A model generated the notes under the pieces. That model ran no database searches. It was not told where the DNA came from and saw only the letters and a list, made by a program, of their open reading frames with translations. A DNA stretch of 54,720 nucleotides. Source: Bacteroidota bacterium. GTDB lineage: Bacteria; Bacteroidota; Bacteroidia; Sphingobacteriales; Sphingobacteriaceae. This document shows positions 51,701 to 54,720 of the stretch, piece after piece. The position numbers and the translations under genes are program-made. The DNA lies in contig JABDAU010000015.1 of the NCBI GenBank assembly GCA_013289045.1, positions 1 to 54,720 of the forward strand, in the 5' to 3' direction. Positions within the stretch are counted from its first letter, which is position 1, and every line of letters begins with the position of its first letter.

Positions 51701-53553
51701 AACGTGCCGGACAGTTATTTGAAGCCGCGAATGATAGCGGCTCAAAAGAGATCGTTAAGATCAACGTGAACGCCGGACTTAAAGAAAAGATCACCGAAGG
51801 TGGTGTTGAATACTGGATAGTTGACCCGGGAACTTTTGCCTTCAATACAGAATCGGCTATACCCGCATCCCAGATAAGTTTTGGAGCTGCCGGCAGTAAT
51901 GACGCGCCGCCGGTTATTCCTTGTAAATTATTCGGCTTAAAACCATTGGGCAGCCTGGTATTGGAGGGCAACGCTTCCGACCTGAATGTGCAGCTAAAAA
52001 AACTGTCCGCAAATGCCAATGATAAAGATAAAGAGGTAAGCCTGAAAGGCTGGAATCTTAAAACAGACCCTAAAAATGTACCCGATGCCTTATGGGGAAC
52101 TATTAATAAAGGAGCAGAAGCGCCGGAAGCCAATTCCGTTTCAGGCATAACCTCGGGCTTATCATCGGTAACACCGCCGTCACTGGCCGTGAACGGGCCG
52201 CCTGAATTTCCGCAGAAAACATTGGCTTATACACCTGTACAGCAGCCTCCGCATGCATTACCATTGGATAGCGATGCCGAATTAAAAATGCTCGACCTGA
52301 GTGCTTCAGGCTCGTTAGATCAGATCAAAAACACCATCAACAACCCGCAAACAGGCGCTAAACAGCGTGCCGGTGTTTTTGGGGCACTAACACAATTAGG
52401 TTCGCTGGCTAATACCAATAACGACCTCGCCGCGACTGCCGAGGCACCGCAGAATATCTACCAGGGATCGCCAATGCTGGCAGATCCTAATGCAAGGCCG
52501 CATGCGCTGATTGCTAAAAAACCGTTGGCTTTCCGCGATAAAAACCGCGCCAGCCTAAGAAGTGCCGTACCAGCCGGGCATGTTTTAAAAACTACTCTTT
52601 TAAGCTATCGTTTTGGCGAATCATCAGGCCAGGTGCTGCGTGGCGGAAACCACCAGACATTTGCATCGAAAGCATTTTATCATCATAATAAGGATGCAAA
52701 CGACGCACGCATGTTCAGCATATTACCAGGGATGGTGCAAATATGGGATATCAATACAGCAGCAAACGACGAACAGCTACTGTTTAGCGGCTTACTACCT
52801 GTTAGAGTGATATTTTTTGATGAGCACCTGCAAATTATATCGGATACGGTGCAACCGCCCGCTCAAAACGGATTTACGCATATACCACGCCACGCCACCC
52901 AAATGTGCCTGCAAGCATTTGAACCACGCGATACAAAGCTTTGCGGTTGGCATCAGAATGCTTACCTGCCGCTGTTAAACTCAAAATACCTGGCTGGTAA
53001 AGGTTGCCTTATCCGTACCAAAACCGCGCAAAGGGTTGGCTTTAAACAGTACTCGCATGATACTGGCCTGGTAAGCCTCCGTTCGGTTATCTTAAACAAC
53101 AAAAAGCTTACACAAGGCAGCAAAAAGGTTAGCGGCTGGGTTGAGACCCGCTTTGCAGCCAACATCAAACAAGTGTTCGTATTGGCAAGGCCTGATTGGG
53201 ATATCGTTGACATTAATAACAATAAACACAACCTTGAAGTAAGGTTAATATACACCGATACCAACGGCAATACCCATGCGCAGGATCTGTCAGCAACCAC
53301 TACCGGCCGCAATGATAATGAGCTATGGGCAGGGTTTAATATCCCGCAGATCGCCGATACGGATGGTTATTTCAGTATTTGGATTGAAGCCGGCAACGAA
53401 TTAAGCCTGGCAGGTGTAGCCGGTACAGAACACCCGTTAAAAAACTGGTCGGCTGCATTAAGCGACGAGCTTGCCGGTATTCATGCTGGCTTAACTGCCA
53501 AAAACATGGGTCTTAAAACATCATTAAAACTAAAAAACGCCTTAAATTTTTAA
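48760..53553 (+). CDS. Very large DUF6603-type protein
   Basis: The 1597-residue protein has no signal peptide. The N-terminal part (about 1-450) has alternating beta-rich segments. The region around 640-660 (GGPPFFFVTGVAVGFGYNRT) and 857-952 (SCVMAGGKLSLTYEDGDLQA, GIGITIGVSYRVNLLF, ELGVNVQMWGPEFGGQATVR) carries what I recognise from memory as the DUF6603 core. A Pro/Ala/Gln-rich linker (about 1130-1270) precedes a C-terminal beta domain (about 1430-1560). Function is unknown. It is followed after 4 bases by another large gene, so they form an operon. Confidence 0.75.
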   Translation: MDTSDFASLADSAKDLGFLIGLLKGTKDDLSVNLDWFSDPETGLSDGFNWQHLQPVLESFLGKAANPLNAGDDLLNENWYSITVNNDEGEPGDSGFYFVQKTAGVQELLGVGTHKQFENKAGANTVSIHPFAFIPVFKMPVDPYGTPIFDINTDGPVEIGIEVNYSGTFTLDTTAYNGMIFVASFDFNKNTPDLTFLLREPGGEYQSFPSIDKKVIFNTLLNLESIAGFLGKNVMPDKSPIQFNWGNLFYALKWLETEKAPYTAGTIDITAAPDALKDYIKTLLLNAFNKLTGASNDLVTTLYSKKAEKKGDPSWSIGIVKENGLYGLNVQLNDIKVSSNPLVKLQFGCNTSDGTSWIEKAGGTKPSVPGINFFLLKGTGLSDISFDPQFEALSVGLDISKASGQPLFDIKNYSLKKAELRGYFTTLSGITWGVAAAVNGIALPLGLPSKDGKDSVAKTLLATADKPKKEADAKPAVNPEFSLLTAYLKKFYLQLFDKNGKPQDVVSIPLQKSFGPVALNDVGIGWRGSDYSLLFQLGGGLNLDALKLGLESLTVGVPVKTPADIGSYSLDLEGLDISFSSGSVSIAGGFLKDNTTSPTQYNGMVAIQAAKWGITALGSFATLDGHPSLFIFGVLNAPLGGPPFFFVTGVAVGFGYNRTLVMPDIDQVQNFPFVKAAVEPDLFDGEDAAEVLSSISQYVPPQLGSYWFVAGVKFTSFELLNSFALLMLQFGKTFEVDLLGLTTLQMPKQFEDEALPPYVNAEMAIKATIQPSEGLLAVEAQLTDNSYVIDPKCKVTGGFAYYSWFDGTHSGDFVVTLGGYNQLFDPPDHYPAVPRLAFEWNVSDKINFSGEAYFALTPSCVMAGGKLSLTYEDGDLQAWFKAIADFLISWKPFHYDIGIGITIGVSYRVNLLFIHKTITVELGVNVQMWGPEFGGQATVRLWIISFTVNFGADNEGPSTLIEWEDFEKYFLPNDEESENRKRAGQLFEAANDSGSKEIVKINVNAGLKEKITEGGVEYWIVDPGTFAFNTESAIPASQISFGAAGSNDAPPVIPCKLFGLKPLGSLVLEGNASDLNVQLKKLSANANDKDKEVSLKGWNLKTDPKNVPDALWGTINKGAEAPEANSVSGITSGLSSVTPPSLAVNGPPEFPQKTLAYTPVQQPPHALPLDSDAELKMLDLSASGSLDQIKNTINNPQTGAKQRAGVFGALTQLGSLANTNNDLAATAEAPQNIYQGSPMLADPNARPHALIAKKPLAFRDKNRASLRSAVPAGHVLKTTLLSYRFGESSGQVLRGGNHQTFASKAFYHHNKDANDARMFSILPGMVQIWDINTAANDEQLLFSGLLPVRVIFFDEHLQIISDTVQPPAQNGFTHIPRHATQMCLQAFEPRDTKLCGWHQNAYLPLLNSKYLAGKGCLIRTKTAQRVGFKQYSHDTGLVSLRSVILNNKKLTQGSKKVSGWVETRFAANIKQVFVLARPDWDIVDINNNKHNLEVRLIYTDTNGNTHAQDLSATTTGRNDNELWAGFNIPQIADTDGYFSIWIEAGNELSLAGVAGTEHPLKNWSAALSDELAGIHAGLTAKNMGLKTSLKLKNALNF

Positions 53554-53557
53554 ATAA

Positions 53558-54720
53558 ATGAGCGATTTGCAACCTATTGATATCGGCGATATCCGTTTCC
53601 TGGATAATGTTGTGCCGCAGCTTACTGCCGGAGCCTATACCGTTGAGGTTAACCATACCGTAAAGGAACCCTCGCATAAAGTGGACAGCGCTTATAACGC
53701 CGTTCAGAAATTCATTGTACAATCGCCGCGGTTTAGTGTTCCATCACAAAACATCAAGGCACAATATCCGGTACAAGGCAGCGATACTGATTTTAATGAT
53801 AACCTCCCTTATATCGTTTTCGACTTGAAACACCTCCCCTGGAGCCGCGCACTGGAAAGCAAGGCCGAACAGCCATTTGCAGCCCCCTGGATGGCGCTGA
53901 TGATATTTAAGCGCGACGAGATCGTATACGAATTCCCTAAAAAAACGCAGGGCAATCCTGCAATGGCAACATCCAGGCCGGTAAAGCAAATTGCAAATTT
54001 TAAGTCGGGCGATATTTTAGGGCCAACGCTGGTTTTCGACCCGATAGAGCAAAAAAACCTGGATAACCTGCAGGCAAACGCTATAGATGTATTGGGCACA
54101 ACCTTCCAGTCCCTTGCACCGGCGCTTGAAGAATTACCTTACCTGGCCCACGTACGCCAGATCAACAGCGGCGACGATGCCCCAGATGGCCTCAGTGGCG
54201 AAGGTTTTTACTCAACCATATTAGCAAACCGTTTATCAGACCCTAATAATGACACTCCTTATATAGCGCACCTGGTTTCGCTGGAAGGCTGGGCCGAATA
54301 CCTGCCCGGCGGCACACTTCAATTTGCGCCGGGGCAAATAGCACGGCTTATAAGCCTGAGCAGTTGGACATTTACCGGCAAAGCCGCGGGCGCCAGCTTT
54401 AAAACAATGGCTTTAGGGCTTAATGTTGATACACTTAAATTGCCATTTGAACTGCCGGATGCCTGGGGCAGCGATGCCTCGGCCTATACCCCGGCACAAA
54501 AGGAGGTGAAAAAACGCTACGACGAAGGTTACGCCGCTTTAAATTACACCACCCGCCTGGGGGAAAATAGCTTTGCCTGGTATCGCGGGCCGTTTGTGCC
54601 TGTAATACCGGTTGTATTAACCAATATCGCCCCCGTTTTTCAAAAAGACGCGGTGATAAATTATATCACTACGGCAGACCAGGCCATAATTTACGATGCC
54701 GCCATGGGCATTTTTGACCA
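53558..54720 (+). CDS. Large hypothetical protein, truncated by the right edge
   Basis: An open frame from ATG at 53558 to the window end gives at least 387 residues without a stop. It starts MSDLQPIDIGDIRFLDNVVP and has LTAGAYTVEVNHTV, QSPRFSVPSQ, LPYIVFDLKHLPWSR, APWMALMIFKRDE and IAHLVSLEGWAEYL. No signal peptide is visible. I recall such a motif order in large proteins of unknown function in other phyla; this is memory, not verified. It starts 4 bases after the DUF6603 gene and is co-transcribed with it. Confidence 0.7.
   Translation, partial: MSDLQPIDIGDIRFLDNVVPQLTAGAYTVEVNHTVKEPSHKVDSAYNAVQKFIVQSPRFSVPSQNIKAQYPVQGSDTDFNDNLPYIVFDLKHLPWSRALESKAEQPFAAPWMALMIFKRDEIVYEFPKKTQGNPAMATSRPVKQIANFKSGDILGPTLVFDPIEQKNLDNLQANAIDVLGTTFQSLAPALEELPYLAHVRQINSGDDAPDGLSGEGFYSTILANRLSDPNNDTPYIAHLVSLEGWAEYLPGGTLQFAPGQIARLISLSSWTFTGKAAGASFKTMALGLNVDTLKLPFELPDAWGSDASAYTPAQKEVKKRYDEGYAALNYTTRLGENSFAWYRGPFVPVIPVVLTNIAPVFQKDAVINYITTADQAIIYDAAMGIFD

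Noticed and set aside
51441..52148. 235-codon minus-strand frame inside the DUF6603 gene
   Set aside because: It is a shadow of the long + strand ORF, with Ser/Pro-rich low-complexity and no signal or motif.

Overview
The window reads as chromosomal DNA of a Bacteroidota bacterium, most likely Sphingobacteriaceae (Mucilaginibacter- or Pedobacter-like; inferred from gene content, not tested). The clues are promoter boxes of the TAnnTTTG type, MqnC of the futalosine menaquinone route, the alternative Bacteroidetes GlmU-like enzyme, type B L31, a TIGR02757 protein, Omp85-like and Tat/lipoprotein exports, and intergenic regions full of short palindromic repeats. Most genes are housekeeping genes on alternating strands in short operons.

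Layout. 1-9.1 kb: a membrane protein cut by the left edge, rpmE2, GlmU-like gene, tpiA, a membrane protein with prmA, an XRE regulator, a GNAT-like protein, a small charged protein, scpB and two tandem ferritin-like proteins. 9.1-13.5 kb: mqnC, a DUF885 protein, a double ABC ATPase and a zinc-ribbon protein. 13.6-17 kb: the most coherent accessory locus. Four small Asp/Ser/Thr/Lys-rich lipoproteins lie divergent from an ECF sigma factor, which is followed by a membrane-anchored trypsin-like protease sitting where an anti-sigma factor is expected. The sigma gene and three lipoprotein units share a GGTTAC-N16-(T/C)ATTAA promoter, so they look like one autoregulated regulon. 17-24 kb: nuoD and nuoC separated by a 460-bp element carrying a four-helix-bundle ORF with inverted-repeat ends and a 4-bp target duplication, then pdxH, YqgE, purE/purK, two membrane proteins and an SGNH hydrolase.

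24-36 kb: pyrD and a glycosyltransferase, a 292-bp MITE with 16-bp inverted ends and a 9-bp duplication, a small basic protein, tRNA-Cys, a TrmH-type methyltransferase, a large Omp85-type protein, TspO, a transglutaminase and an Anbu-type proteasome-like peptidase (with a second four-helix-bundle ORF between the last two), and an ABC-2 exporter. 36-45 kb: a zeta-toxin-like kinase with a small partner, proS, a Cys/Met PLP enzyme, TIGR02757, DUF2278, DUF5655, a nucleoid-associated protein and mnmE. 45-54.7 kb: relics (a truncated zinc-ribbon ORF, a frameshifted SRAP gene), a CAP protein, an SF1 helicase, then a 1597-residue DUF6603-type protein and the start of a second large protein that runs off the right edge.

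A recurring feature is intergenic hairpins built from a short word repeated several times on each arm, with a different word at each locus. They often abut start or stop codons, and two of them flank four-helix-bundle ORFs.
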